This document shows, piece after piece, positions 8,665-17,483 of a DNA stretch of 45,020 bases; within the stretch, counting starts at the first letter, position 1; each line of letters opens with the position of its first letter. The stretch is from contig JALGVA010000022.1 in NCBI GenBank assembly GCA_029820295.1, positions 1 through 45,020 of the forward strand, read 5' to 3'. A model generated the notes under the pieces. The model had not been told where the DNA came from. It made no database searches and saw only the letters and a list, made by a program, of their open reading frames with translations. The translations under genes and the position numbers were made by a program. The stretch comes from Candidatus Zipacnadia bacterium (GTDB lineage Bacteria; Armatimonadota; Zipacnadia; Zipacnadales; UBA5352).

Positions 8665-9156
8665 ATGGACCGTTCCGTGCTCAGGAGGCCTGGCCGGCCG
8701 TGCGTCTCGCGGCGCGGCACCGCGACCGTCGAGCTGGCGCTGGTGCTGCCCACGCTGATCGTGCTGGTCTTCGGCGCGATCGAGGTCGGACTGCTGGTGC
8801 GCGCCACGCTGGCGGTCAACCACGTGGCCAACGAGGCCGCGCGCTCCGCCGCCATCGGCACGACGCCCGCGCAGATCAACGCCAGCCTGCCCGCCATATC
8901 GCCGGGCATCAACGCGCAGCTCATCACCGCCACATACACCTTCCGCACCTGGGACTCGGGGACCCAGAGCTGGGGCCAGTGGCTGACGCTGGGCAGCAGC
9001 GGCAGCGAGAACAGTGCCCCGAGCGGCAGCCAGATCATGGTGGAGCTGCACTACCCGTACCGCATGGTGTTCGGGCGGCTGTTCGCAGTGATGCTGCACG
9101 CCTCGGAAGAGGGCACAATCACGCTGTCCACGTCAATGGTGACCATTCGTGAATAG
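8665..9156 (+). CDS. TadE-like pseudopilin
   Basis: 163 aa. The N-terminus has a basic leader and then G|TATVELALVLPTLIVLVFG: a class III prepilin-type cleavage site with Glu at +5 and a long hydrophobic helix, diagnostic of the TadE family (PF07811). The following NHVANEAARSAA is also typical. TadE proteins are minor pseudopilins of tight-adherence pili, processed by a TadV/FppA peptidase that is not in this window. It lies 28 bases after the TadG-like gene. Confidence 0.82.
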   Translation: MDRSVLRRPGRPCVSRRGTATVELALVLPTLIVLVFGAIEVGLLVRATLAVNHVANEAARSAAIGTTPAQINASLPAISPGINAQLITATYTFRTWDSGTQSWGQWLTLGSSGSENSAPSGSQIMVELHYPYRMVFGRLFAVMLHASEEGTITLSTSMVTIRE

Positions 9157-9183
9157 CGCGCCACGCGAGGAGCGACGTGACCG

Positions 9184-9540
9184 ATGATGGGCATCGGGCC
9201 TGGCCGGGAACAACGCGTGGCGCACGTGCCGCCGACCCTCTGGCGCCCGGGGCGGCAGGGCGTCGCGACGATCGAAGTCGTGCTGATGCTTGCAGTCATT
9301 GTGGTATCTGCGGTAGTATGCTTCCAGTCGCTGGGACGCGTGGCCACCGAATCCGCGGACGTCGCCAGCGGAGCCGTGGACGACGGCACGCTGGTGGCGT
9401 TCGAGATGAGCAGCTCGGACGACGACGACGGCCGGGACTCGACTGTGGAGCAATGCGACGACGGCCCGGACGACGGCAGCCGGCGCATCAGTTGGCGCGA
9501 CCGGTTCCGGCGATGGTTGCGCATTTGGTGGAGCAGGTAG
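9184..9540 (+). CDS. Flp/TadE-like prepilin with acidic tail
   Basis: 118 aa. A basic leader is followed by RQG|VATIEVVLMLAVIVVSAVV, a prepilin-type site with Gly at -1 and Glu at +5, and then a hydrophobic helix. The rest is unusual: a very acidic patch (SSSDDDDGRD) followed by a basic/aromatic C-terminus (RRWLRIWW). No family was recognised beyond the pilin N-terminus. ATG at 9184 or 9187 could be used, with GAGGAG upstream at 9167-9172. Position between tadE-like and flp-like genes supports a minor pilin. Confidence 0.65.
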   Translation: MMGIGPGREQRVAHVPPTLWRPGRQGVATIEVVLMLAVIVVSAVVCFQSLGRVATESADVASGAVDDGTLVAFEMSSSDDDDGRDSTVEQCDDGPDDGSRRISWRDRFRRWLRIWWSR

Positions 9541-9561
9541 CCTGCACCAAGGAGGGCCGAC

Positions 9562-9828
9562 ATGGCGCGGGAGTCTGCGGGGAGGCCGTCTGTCTTGCTG
9601 CGCGATCTGTGGCGGGATGAGACGGCCACCACGGCGCTGGAATACGCGCTCGCGCTGGCGCTGGTAGCACTGTCGGCGTTCGTCATCTACCAGGCGTTCG
9701 GCCTGTCCACCGCCGACTCGGCCGCGCACAGCGGTCAGCAACTTGACGACCTGCAGCAGGGCGGCAACGTCATCGGGGGCCAGGACGGGCCGCCGGCCCC
9801 CACCTCGAGCCCCGGCGGAACCCGCTGA
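9562..9828 (+). CDS. Flp-family pilin
   Basis: 88 aa, preceded by AAGGAGG at good spacing. The segment RDETATTALEYALALALVAL has the Flp/Fap hallmarks: Glu-Tyr at +5/+6 of the predicted mature protein and a single hydrophobic helix. The residue before the predicted cleavage point is Ala rather than the usual Gly. A Gln/Gly/Pro-rich tail follows. Small size fits the major pilin subunit of a Tad system. It ends 15 bases from the convergent acyl-CoA ligase gene. CpaF, TadB/C and CpaC homologues are absent locally. Confidence 0.75.
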   Translation: MARESAGRPSVLLRDLWRDETATTALEYALALALVALSAFVIYQAFGLSTADSAAHSGQQLDDLQQGGNVIGGQDGPPAPTSSPGGTR

Positions 9829-9843
9829 AGCGCGCCGCGGGCA

Positions 9844-11367
9844 CTACTTCAGTTCGCGCTTGAGGACCTTCCCCGCCGGGTTGCGCGGCAGCTCGTCACG
9901 GAACTCGATCACCTGGGGCACCTGGTAGCTGGCCAGCCGCGACACGCAATGCCGCTTGATCTCGCGCTCATCGACGCGGCCCCCGGTCTCCGGCACGATG
10001 ACGGCCTTGACCAGCTCGCCCAGGTAGGCCCGAATCCCGGTCGCTTCCACGCCCACCACGGCCACCTCACGCACGCCCGGGATCTCCTCGATGACCGCCT
10101 CGACCTCAGTCGCCACCACGTTCTCGCCGCCGACGATGATGACGTCCTTCTCGCGGCCGTGTATGTAGAGGTAACCGTCCTCATCGATGTGCGCGAGATC
10201 ACCGGTGCGGAACCAGTGGCCGCGGAAGTCCTCGGCCAGTCGCGCAGGCATGCGCCAGTAGCCTGAGATCACATTGTCGCGGTGGATGCACAGCTCGCCG
10301 GTCTCGCCCGCGGGCAGCGGCATGCCCGTCTCATCGGCGACGATCGCCCTGATCTCCGGCAGCGGTTTGCCCACCGAGTCGGCGTGGCTGAGCGCATCCT
10401 CGCTGGGCAGCACGTGCGTCACGGACGTGGTCTCGGTGAGGCCGAAGAAGTTGCGCAGCTCCACATGCGGCAGCAGCTCGCGCAGGCGGCGGATGGTGTC
10501 GGGGTGCATGGGCGAGCCCGCATAGGCGATCAGGCGCAGTGAGGAGGTGTCACGCCGGGCCAGGTGGTCGCCCATCGCCAGCATGGCGAACAGGGTCGGC
10601 GGGCCGAGGAAGGTGGTCACACGCGCGCTCTCGATGAGGTCGAGCAGCTCCCTCTGTTCCGGGCGCGGCGCGATGGCGAGCGTGCTGCCCAGGTAGGCCG
10701 CCGAGGGCAGCAGGCTGTAGAGGGCCGTGCAGTGGAACATCGGGAGCGCGAGCATGTGCACGTCCTCGTGGCGGAAGCCGTGGGCCACCAGGCAGTTCTT
10801 CACGTTGAAGAGCAGGTCACGGTGGCGCATCATGGCGCCCTTGGGCGGGCCGGTGGTGCCGGAGGTGTAGGCGATGATCGCCAGGTCCTCGGGTTCGGGG
10901 TGGTGGTCCTCGAAGTGCACCCAGCCGTCTCCTTCGGCGAGGGCGTCCAGCCGCGCGCTACGCTCGGCGACCGGCTCGGCGACGATGATGCGCTCTATGT
11001 CGTCGGCCTCGCGCAGACCGGCCTCGACCTGCTGCTGTACGCGGCCGTGGGTGATGAGCAGGTGCGCCCCGGTGTCACACAGGACGTGCGCCATCTCCGC
11101 TTCGCCCAGGCGGCAGTTGACCGCCGCCACCACCCCACCGGCGCGGATCACCGCCCAGTAGGCCAGGAAGTACTCGGCGCAGTTGGGCATGGCGATGGCG
11201 ACGGTGTCACCCTCGATGAGGCCGAAGCCGTCGCGCAGGGAGGCCGCCAGCGCGGCGGTCATGCGGTCGGATTCGCGGTAGCTGTACGCGCGTCCCTCGC
11301 AGACGGCGGCGGGCTTGTTGGGGAAGCGCGCAACGGTAGTGCGCCAGTACTCAAGGATGCTGTTCAT
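9844..11367 (-). CDS. AMP-forming acyl-CoA synthetase / carboxylate-CoA ligase
   Basis: 507 aa ANL-superfamily adenylating enzyme. Visible motifs: the phosphate-binding loop YTSGTTGPPKGAMM, the A5 motif FFGLTETT, the A7/A8 region FRTGDL...GREKDVIIVGGENV, and the C-terminal A10 lysine NPAGKVLKREL. It should activate a carboxylic acid with ATP and transfer it to CoA; fatty acid is the usual substrate of this branch but cannot be read from sequence. Start ATG 11367 gives the normal family N-terminus (NSILEYW); a longer GTG start at 11439 is possible because the SD upstream of 11367 is weak. It is the last gene of the 17316-9844 minus-strand run, 129 bases after the previous gene. Confidence 0.88.
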   Translation of the reverse strand: MNSILEYWRTTVARFPNKPAAVCEGRAYSYRESDRMTAALAASLRDGFGLIEGDTVAIAMPNCAEYFLAYWAVIRAGGVVAAVNCRLGEAEMAHVLCDTGAHLLITHGRVQQQVEAGLREADDIERIIVAEPVAERSARLDALAEGDGWVHFEDHHPEPEDLAIIAYTSGTTGPPKGAMMRHRDLLFNVKNCLVAHGFRHEDVHMLALPMFHCTALYSLLPSAAYLGSTLAIAPRPEQRELLDLIESARVTTFLGPPTLFAMLAMGDHLARRDTSSLRLIAYAGSPMHPDTIRRLRELLPHVELRNFFGLTETTSVTHVLPSEDALSHADSVGKPLPEIRAIVADETGMPLPAGETGELCIHRDNVISGYWRMPARLAEDFRGHWFRTGDLAHIDEDGYLYIHGREKDVIIVGGENVVATEVEAVIEEIPGVREVAVVGVEATGIRAYLGELVKAVIVPETGGRVDEREIKRHCVSRLASYQVPQVIEFRDELPRNPAGKVLKRELK

Positions 11368-11496
11368 CTCAGGGCCGGACAACTCGGTAGCCTCCCGGGT
11401 GACGTGATCGCCGGCGGCGGGCCGTACACGACGGCACACGCGAGCGTGCCCGCCGGCGCGTCTGTCAGAGAGATTCCTACCCGTCGGGCCTGCCGA

Positions 11497-13770
11497 TTAC
11501 TCGCCGCCGACCCGGTAGATGTGCACGGCATAGGGCTCGAAGACGTCGCCGACCTCGCCCGCCGCCGTCGCCTCCACCCGACGGCGCTCGAACAGCACCT
11601 CCACGTCCGACTCCGGGGTGGCGCCGATGTCGAAGACCATCGCCGCCGTCGTGTCTTCGGCGTTAACCGCAATCACGTAGCGCGCGCCATCATGCTCCCA
11701 CGCGGCCATGCGCACCGGGCATTCATACTCGAGCGTCACCGGCTCCGGGTCCGCTTCGAGCAGTATCGGCGCCAGCCAGGTCAGCTCGCGGTTGGTCTCC
11801 TGGACCGCCTCCCACAGCTCCGGTGCGTCACGCTGCAGGCGCCACGACGGCCAGTCGCCCCGGGCCGGCAGGCTCCAGGAGTGGTAGACCAGGCCATCGG
11901 CGCCCGCGCTCAGCGCCAGGTAGACCATCGCGCGAAACTCCGCCGGGGTGGGCGGGCGGCTGTCTTCGGGCTTGGCGAGCCGCAGGTCGTCGGACCAGCC
12001 GTAGCCCGCGGTCTGGATCACCGCCCAGACCGGCTTGCGGTCATCCACCGCATCACGGGCCATCTGCACGGACTCCGCGACCGAGATCAGCGGCCACCGC
12101 GGCACCGGCTCCGACCACGCCAGCACGATGTCCGCGACCTGCGCGAACTCCTCCATGGTGGCGTTGGGGCGTAGCGCCAGCATCACCGGATGGTGTGCGT
12201 CCATCTGCGCGATGGCTGGATAGGGGCCGGAGGTCGAGTGCACGTACGACTGCGCGAGCGTCTGCGTGGTCACCGACTGCGTGTCGGGCAAGTGGATGCC
12301 GCACCAGCCCAGCAGCGTCTGCCGGCCACGGTAGCTGTCCGTGATGTTGCGCCAGAACAGGCCGTCGAGCGCCGGCGACCAGATGGCCACGTGCAGGCCC
12401 GCATCCCGGGCGCTGTCGAAGTAGCGGTAGCTGACCGAGCGCGAGGGCGTGATCACGAAGCCGAAGCCCGCCCCAGCAACCCCGGGCAGATCGTCCTCAT
12501 CCACCACGCGGTAGACGCCCAGCGGGAACTGGACCTGCCCGTTGACCCACAGCCGGTGCTCGGCGTCATAGGCGACCTCGGCCTCGGCGAATGGTTCGCG
12601 CACGAGGGGCAGGCTCAAGGTGTGCTCGTCGCGGCCCACGACCGCGGTGACGTTGACCAGGTAGTTCTCGGTGAGCATGCCCTCGGTGGACAGGGTCAGG
12701 CGCCACGGGCCGGCGATGCCCTCGTCGCTGAGGAACTCGGGATCGCGCGCCTCCTCGCCGGTGCCCATGAGACGCGCCCTCAGCTCCGCGCGACGCGCGA
12801 TTCCCTCGACCGCGTTGATGCGCCCCTCGACCACCACCTGTTCCGAGGGCACCGTGGACAGCACCGCCGAGCGGAAGGCGGGCTCGACAATCCGCGCCTG
12901 CACCAGCCCGGGGACCTCGCGCTCCCAAGCCTGATGCACCTCATCGGGTTCATCGCCCAGCACCATCACCTGCAGGTGATGCGGCTTGCGGAAGTCGAAG
13001 GCGTAGCGGCGTTCGAGCGTCTGTGCCTCACCGGGCCCGAGCGTGGCCTCGGCCGACTCGCGCCGGCGGTCGCCTTCAGGCTCGCGCGCGTCGATCTCCA
13101 GCCGCACCGGCATCTCGCGCCCGGTGACGTTCCGCAGCCGGCAGCGCACGGTACGCTCGCGAGGCAGCTCGAGCAGCGTCCCGGCCTCCTCAAGCTCGAC
13201 CTCCAGCTCGCTGCCCACCACGCGCACCGCCGCCCCGTCATAGAACACCTCTCCTCCGCCAAGCGCGCGCAGCAGCACCACCAGGTCGCGCGCCCCGGGG
13301 GGCACGGTCAGGTGCGTGGCGTAGTGCAGCCAGTCCCGGCTCTCGCCCAGCGGGTGGGATTCGCTGAGCAGCTCCTGGGTGACGAATTCGCGCTCGGTGA
13401 AGCTCTCGGCGTAGGTCACCAGCGTGACCTGCGCCTGCGGATGCTCGACGGTGCGGAAGAAGCATGAGAAGATGAGTTCTCGGCCCTGCAGATCGCTCAC
13501 GTCGATGGGCCGGCAGTAGGCCGTGAAGTCGGCGGGGAAGACCGGCGCCTTGAGCTTGAGGCAACGCTCGCCCACGCGCGCGCGCCCGACCACCTCACCG
13601 GTGGCCATCTCGTCGCCGGTGAAGTCGTGGAATGACCAGCTCTCAGGCACGTTCTCGGCGGTCGGGCCCTCGAAGCTGCCGTTGCGCAGCAGGTTCTGGG
13701 CTCCCGCGGGAACGATGCACAGCGCCACCGCGAGCAGCGCGATGCAGAGCATCGGTTTGCACCTAGCCAA
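11497..13770 (-). CDS. Secreted carbohydrate-active-like protein (jelly roll + TIM-barrel-like)
   Basis: About 757 aa. A signal peptide (LCIALLAVALCIVPAGAQ) precedes NLLRNGSFEG, the usual opening of CBM4/9-type jelly rolls, covering about residues 25-190. A central beta-rich part (about 190-400) precedes a likely glycosidase-type TIM barrel (PLGVYRVVDEDDLPGVAGAG, LGWCGIHLPD, PVWAVIQTAGYG, ADGLVYHSWS) and a C-terminal beta domain. No GH family could be named and catalytic acids are unclear. Start is ambiguous: TTG 13770 has GGAGG nine bases upstream and supplies a basic n-region; ATG 13752 has only AGGTG. The start lies seven bases from the stop of the ClpN-RidA gene. Confidence 0.72.
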   Translation of the reverse strand: MARCKPMLCIALLAVALCIVPAGAQNLLRNGSFEGPTAENVPESWSFHDFTGDEMATGEVVGRARVGERCLKLKAPVFPADFTAYCRPIDVSDLQGRELIFSCFFRTVEHPQAQVTLVTYAESFTEREFVTQELLSESHPLGESRDWLHYATHLTVPPGARDLVVLLRALGGGEVFYDGAAVRVVGSELEVELEEAGTLLELPRERTVRCRLRNVTGREMPVRLEIDAREPEGDRRRESAEATLGPGEAQTLERRYAFDFRKPHHLQVMVLGDEPDEVHQAWEREVPGLVQARIVEPAFRSAVLSTVPSEQVVVEGRINAVEGIARRAELRARLMGTGEEARDPEFLSDEGIAGPWRLTLSTEGMLTENYLVNVTAVVGRDEHTLSLPLVREPFAEAEVAYDAEHRLWVNGQVQFPLGVYRVVDEDDLPGVAGAGFGFVITPSRSVSYRYFDSARDAGLHVAIWSPALDGLFWRNITDSYRGRQTLLGWCGIHLPDTQSVTTQTLAQSYVHSTSGPYPAIAQMDAHHPVMLALRPNATMEEFAQVADIVLAWSEPVPRWPLISVAESVQMARDAVDDRKPVWAVIQTAGYGWSDDLRLAKPEDSRPPTPAEFRAMVYLALSAGADGLVYHSWSLPARGDWPSWRLQRDAPELWEAVQETNRELTWLAPILLEADPEPVTLEYECPVRMAAWEHDGARYVIAVNAEDTTAAMVFDIGATPESDVEVLFERRRVEATAAGEVGDVFEPYAVHIYRVGGE

Positions 13771-14782
13771 GGGCAATCGCCTCCACTTCCAGCCTCGCGC
13801 CCAGCGGCAGCGCCGCGACCTGGATGGTCGAGCGCGCGGGCGGGGCGTCGTCGAAATACTCCGCGTAGATCGCGTTGAACTCCTGGAATTGCGCCATGTC
13901 CGCGAGGAAGACCGTGGTCTTCACCACGCGGCTCAGGCCACTGCCGCAATCCTCCAGCAGCGCGCCCAGGTTGTTCATCACCTGGCGCACCTCGTCGGCG
14001 AACGCACCCTCGACCAGTTTGCCGGTCTCGGGCGAGAGCCCTACCACGCCCGAGCAGAAGATGAACTCGCCCGCGCGCACGGCCTGCGAGTACGGGCCGA
14101 CTGCGGGAGGAATGCGATCGCTTGAGAGTGCCTGCTTGTCCATGGTGTCACCGTCCGTGATGGTTCCTGCGTCTACGCGCTCTTGCACGAGTTCCTCCAG
14201 CTCTTGGAGCAGCTCGCCGGCTTCTGTGACGCGTTGGGACGCGGTTTCCAGCGCCTCGGCGATCTCCTGCAGCATCTGCTGCAGCGCCCGGGCACCGAGG
14301 TCCCACCGCCCGCCCTCGTGTGCGGGCAGGTCGGCGTCCGACGCCGCCGCCCGGGCCAAGATGGCGCGGCGGACCGCTGCGGCGTCAACGCCATGCTTGC
14401 GCAACTCCCGATACGCCGCACCGCCGTCGTCGTGCGCGAGCGCGAGCAGGAGATGCTCGGTGCCGATGTGCGCCTGATTCATCTCCCGCGCCTGCTGATA
14501 GGCCAACCGCAGGATCCGCTCGGCCTCAGGCGTGAACGAGAGTTCGTTGGTGGGCTCATCCTCGGAGCCCATCTCCATGCTGTGCCGGAGTTCGGCATGG
14601 ATACGAGACGGATCGACGTCCAATGAGCGCAGGATCTCGACCGCCCCGCCTTCGCCCATGCGGATCAGCCCCAGCAGCAGATGCTCGGTGCCGATAAGGC
14701 GCACATGCATCTGCGTCGCTTCATCATGGGCGATGAGGATGCTCCGGCGGGCCCGGAATGTGAATCGCTGCCACAGCTCCAT
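13763..14782 (-). CDS. Fusion of ClpA/C N-terminal domain with a RidA domain
   Basis: 339 aa with two unrelated parts in one open frame. Residues 1-145 hold two Clp_N repeats (FTFRARRSILIAHDEA, IGTEHLLLGLI and IGTEHLLLALAH), the substrate/adaptor-binding module of ClpC-type unfoldases, without any AAA+ domain. Residues about 160-205 are a Glu/Gln-rich coiled coil. Residues 214-339 are a complete RidA/YjgF domain (PPAVGPYSQAVRAGEFIFCSG ... ARSTIQVAALPLGARLEVEAIA) with the conserved Arg (PARST) of imine deaminases. The RidA part begins with an in-frame ATG at 14143 that could act as an internal start. The gene lies 15 bases after the methyltransferase gene. Confidence 0.85.
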   Translation of the reverse strand: MELWQRFTFRARRSILIAHDEATQMHVRLIGTEHLLLGLIRMGEGGAVEILRSLDVDPSRIHAELRHSMEMGSEDEPTNELSFTPEAERILRLAYQQAREMNQAHIGTEHLLLALAHDDGGAAYRELRKHGVDAAAVRRAILARAAASDADLPAHEGGRWDLGARALQQMLQEIAEALETASQRVTEAGELLQELEELVQERVDAGTITDGDTMDKQALSSDRIPPAVGPYSQAVRAGEFIFCSGVVGLSPETGKLVEGAFADEVRQVMNNLGALLEDCGSGLSRVVKTTVFLADMAQFQEFNAIYAEYFDDAPPARSTIQVAALPLGARLEVEAIALG

Positions 14783-14797
14783 GTCAAACCCTCCCGC

Positions 14798-15784
14798 CTA
14801 GTCGACCCGGCCCCGCGCCCAATGCACGCGGCGCACGATGCCGCCCTTGGGCAGCTCGGCGATGCCCAGCAACTGCGCGCCCATCGCGGTCAGCGCCTCA
14901 CTCATGTCACCGACCGTCACCACGGCCACCAGGCGCGCCATCTCGACCGCACGCGCGACCAGCCCGCGGCACACGTCCTCGTCCCGCCGCGATGACTGAC
15001 CGTAGGGCAGGTCGAGCACGGCGCCGTCGAAGCGCCCGTGCAGATCGCGCCCGTCGGCGCAGATCAGGTCGGCCCTCAACCGATGATGACACAAGTTGCC
15101 CGCCGCTTGTTCCACTACCCGTGGGTTGAGGTCACAGCCAATCGCGTGCACACCCATGTCCGCAGCCTCCACCAGCACCGTCCCGACGCCGCAGCACGGG
15201 TCGATGAGCGTGTCGCCGGGCGCGGCCACCAGGTTCACCATCGCCCGGGCGATGCGCGGCGGCAGCGCGCTGGAGTACTGGTGCGGGCGCTGCTCGTGGC
15301 CGCGCCAGTCGCGGCCTGCACGCGAGACCAGCTCGCCCAGCAGCCAGCGGCCCGGCTCGGCATGCACGATCAGCTCGATGGCCGGGCGCGTCAGGTCCGG
15401 ATGGCCGGTGATCGCGTTGGCGACCAGCCGCTCGATCTCCTGCGACCCGGGCTCGTCAACGCCGGGCAGCTTGCGCACGCGCACCCGGAAACGCTCCATG
15501 CGCAGGGAGAGCTTCCGCGCGCCGGCCAGCATTCCTTCGAGGTCCGCGCCCATCGCCAGGAGCCGGGAGCACTCGCCGGCGTAGGCCGCGCGCGCCACAT
15601 CCACGCCCACCCGCGCCCAGGCAATGCGCGCGGTGCCCTCGGTGCGGTAGTCGCCGCCATGCAGGCGCGGCGGCGGCTCGACGTCGCCGGTGAGCGCGCG
15701 GAACTCCAGCCCCGCCAGCTCATGCTGGTCGGTCGGCGGCGTCAGCCGGTACAAGTAGGGGAGAGGCACGCCCTCCGCGATCAC
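14798..15784 (-). CDS. THUMP-type RNA methyltransferase (Trm11/RlmK-like)
   Basis: 328 aa from GTG 15784, chosen because GGGAG lies seven bases upstream and the GTGA overlaps the stop of the radical SAM gene; a longer ATG start at 15826 lies inside that gene. Residues about 80-150 look like a THUMP-type RNA-binding region. The C-terminal Rossmann fold carries motif I IDPCCGVGTVLVEA and a catalytic DLPYG in place of the usual DPPY/NPPY of guanine-N2 methyltransferases. It likely methylates tRNA or rRNA at a guanine N2. The translational coupling suggests co-expression with the radical SAM protein. Confidence 0.75.
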   Translation of the reverse strand: MIAEGVPLPYLYRLTPPTDQHELAGLEFRALTGDVEPPPRLHGGDYRTEGTARIAWARVGVDVARAAYAGECSRLLAMGADLEGMLAGARKLSLRMERFRVRVRKLPGVDEPGSQEIERLVANAITGHPDLTRPAIELIVHAEPGRWLLGELVSRAGRDWRGHEQRPHQYSSALPPRIARAMVNLVAAPGDTLIDPCCGVGTVLVEAADMGVHAIGCDLNPRVVEQAAGNLCHHRLRADLICADGRDLHGRFDGAVLDLPYGQSSRRDEDVCRGLVARAVEMARLVAVVTVGDMSEALTAMGAQLLGIAELPKGGIVRRVHWARGRVD

Positions 15785-17316
15785 TCGCCCGCTCCCATCA
15801 GGCGGCACTCGCCTACGATCTCCCATGGCGCCGGGCCGCTCTGCTCGGCGAGGTAGTCGTCCAGCGACAGGCCCGCCGCGCGCATGGCGTCCCCGAAGCC
15901 GCCCGGGCCCTTGCCCGCGGACGCCGCGATCACCGGCGCCAGCTCAGGCCCGCCGCGCCCGAGCGCCGTCTGCACCGCCGCCCAGCGCGGCGAGGCGAGG
16001 GTCACCTGCGCCTTCGTGCGCGAGGTCAGCGCGCCGCGCAGCTTCTTCAGCCGCCGGCCGACCGCGCTCGGGTCGGGCACCGCCACGCGTTCCAGCTCGG
16101 TGTGCGGCTTGGGCGAGAGCACGCCGATCGACACGGTGAAGCGCACGCTGCTGAACTCGCGCTCCAGCGCCTCAACGTAGTCGGCGATCTTCAGGGCCGC
16201 CGCGTCGGTCTCGTCCGGGATGCCCACCAGGAAGTAGAGCTTTACTTCGGTCACGCCGGCATCGGCGGCGAGGAAGATCGCGGTACGCACCGCGTCGAAG
16301 CTCACGCGCTTGCCGATGGCGGCGGCCAGCTCGGCGTCGGCGGTCTCGGGGGCGAGGGTGATGGTGCGCTGGCCGCTGCCCGCCAGCGCCGCCATCAGCT
16401 CCGGCGTCACACCCTCGGCGCGCAGCGACGATGTGGACACTCGCCCGCCCATCGCCACGATTTCGGCCGCGATCTCCTGTATCTGCGGATGATCGGCCAC
16501 GGCCGCGCCCACCAGCCCGACGCGCTCGGTGAACTCCAGGCCCAGACGCGCGCTGTTGAGGACGCTCTCAGCGCTGCGCGAGCGCACCGGGTGGTAGATC
16601 TCGCGCGCCAAACAGAACCGGCAGCCACGCGGGCAGCCGCGCCCGGTCTCGATAAGGAAGGTATCCGGGAACTCCGAGCGCGGCGTGAGGACCGCGGTGG
16701 TCGTCGGGACAGTGTCGAGGTCGTCGAGCGCCACGCGCTCGACGCTCTGCGGCTCCTCCGATGGCACGAGGAAGCCCGGCACCTCGGCCAGTCGCCCGGG
16801 CGCGTCTTCGGGATCGAGCAGCGCCTGGACCATCGCCTCGAAGACCGGCTCGACCTCGCCCACGAAGAGCGCGTCGGCGAAGGGCGCGAGCGGCAGCGGG
16901 TTTGAGGTCACTGCCGGCCCACCGATGATCACCAACGGCTCGTCCAGGCCGCGCTCATCTGCGAAGGGCTCAACGCCGCCATCGTGCAGGGCCGCGGGGA
17001 TGTTCAGCCAGTCCAGCTCGAAGGACGAGGTGATCGCGATGACATCGAAGGCGCCCAGCGCGGTATCGTGTTCGAGCGAGCGCAGCGTGCCATCATGCGC
17101 CCGGCCCTCCTCCGGGATGGCCGGGTAGAAGGCCCGCTCAACCAGCACCTCGGGGCGCGCGGACAGCAGGCGGTAGAGGCCCTGAAGCGCGAGGTTGGCC
17201 ATGCCCAACTCGTAGGCGTTGGGGAAGAGCAGGGCGATGCGCAGCAGCCCCGAGTCCGCCGGCGCACCGAACAGGTGCGTCTCGTCCGCCAGAATCTCGC
17301 GTCGCCAGACCGGCAC
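15781..17316 (-). CDS. B12-binding-type radical SAM protein
   Basis: 511 aa. The N-terminal about 180 residues resemble a cobalamin-binding-like Rossmann domain (LRIALLFPNAYELGMANLAL, DVIAITSSFELDWLN, PLVIIGGPAVTSNP) but lack an obvious DxHxxG cobalamin motif. The radical SAM core follows: ETGRGCPRGCRFC gives the CxxxCxxC cluster motif near residue 230. It resembles conserved proteins annotated TIGR03960-like, whose substrate is unknown. Start GTG 17316 has GAGGTGA upstream. It heads the minus-strand run to 9844 and has its own promoter at 17352-17381. Confidence 0.85.
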   Translation of the reverse strand: MPVWRREILADETHLFGAPADSGLLRIALLFPNAYELGMANLALQGLYRLLSARPEVLVERAFYPAIPEEGRAHDGTLRSLEHDTALGAFDVIAITSSFELDWLNIPAALHDGGVEPFADERGLDEPLVIIGGPAVTSNPLPLAPFADALFVGEVEPVFEAMVQALLDPEDAPGRLAEVPGFLVPSEEPQSVERVALDDLDTVPTTTAVLTPRSEFPDTFLIETGRGCPRGCRFCLAREIYHPVRSRSAESVLNSARLGLEFTERVGLVGAAVADHPQIQEIAAEIVAMGGRVSTSSLRAEGVTPELMAALAGSGQRTITLAPETADAELAAAIGKRVSFDAVRTAIFLAADAGVTEVKLYFLVGIPDETDAAALKIADYVEALEREFSSVRFTVSIGVLSPKPHTELERVAVPDPSAVGRRLKKLRGALTSRTKAQVTLASPRWAAVQTALGRGGPELAPVIAASAGKGPGGFGDAMRAAGLSLDDYLAEQSGPAPWEIVGECRLMGAGE

Positions 17317-17351
17317 AGATCACCTCAGCGCAGAGCGTCTCGTCCGTCCGC

Positions 17352-17381
17352 ACTATATCAGAGGGCGCAACCGCGCGACAA
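17352..17381 (-). promoter_or_regulatory. Extended -10 promoter for the radical SAM operon
   Basis: On the minus strand, TTGTCG (17376-17381), 18 bases, then TATAGT (17352-17357) preceded by TGA, giving the TGn extended -10 form. It lies about 36 bases upstream of the GTG start at 17316. Confidence 0.6.
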
Positions 17382-17383
17382 CC

Positions 17384-17411
17384 TTGACGGGTTGCCGGGA
17401 GGCGCTACAAT
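17384..17411 (+). promoter_or_regulatory. Sigma70-type promoter for the sialidase-like gene
   Basis: TTGACG (17384-17389), a 16-base spacer, and TACAAT (17406-17411). It is back to back with the minus-strand promoter, the two -35 boxes being only two bases apart, so a single bound factor could affect both transcripts. Confidence 0.7.
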
Positions 17412-17483
17412 GCTCCGGAGAGATCCCGAGGGCGACGGCCGGCAGACGGACGACAGCCGGCGTGACGGAGAGGAGTGCCCACG

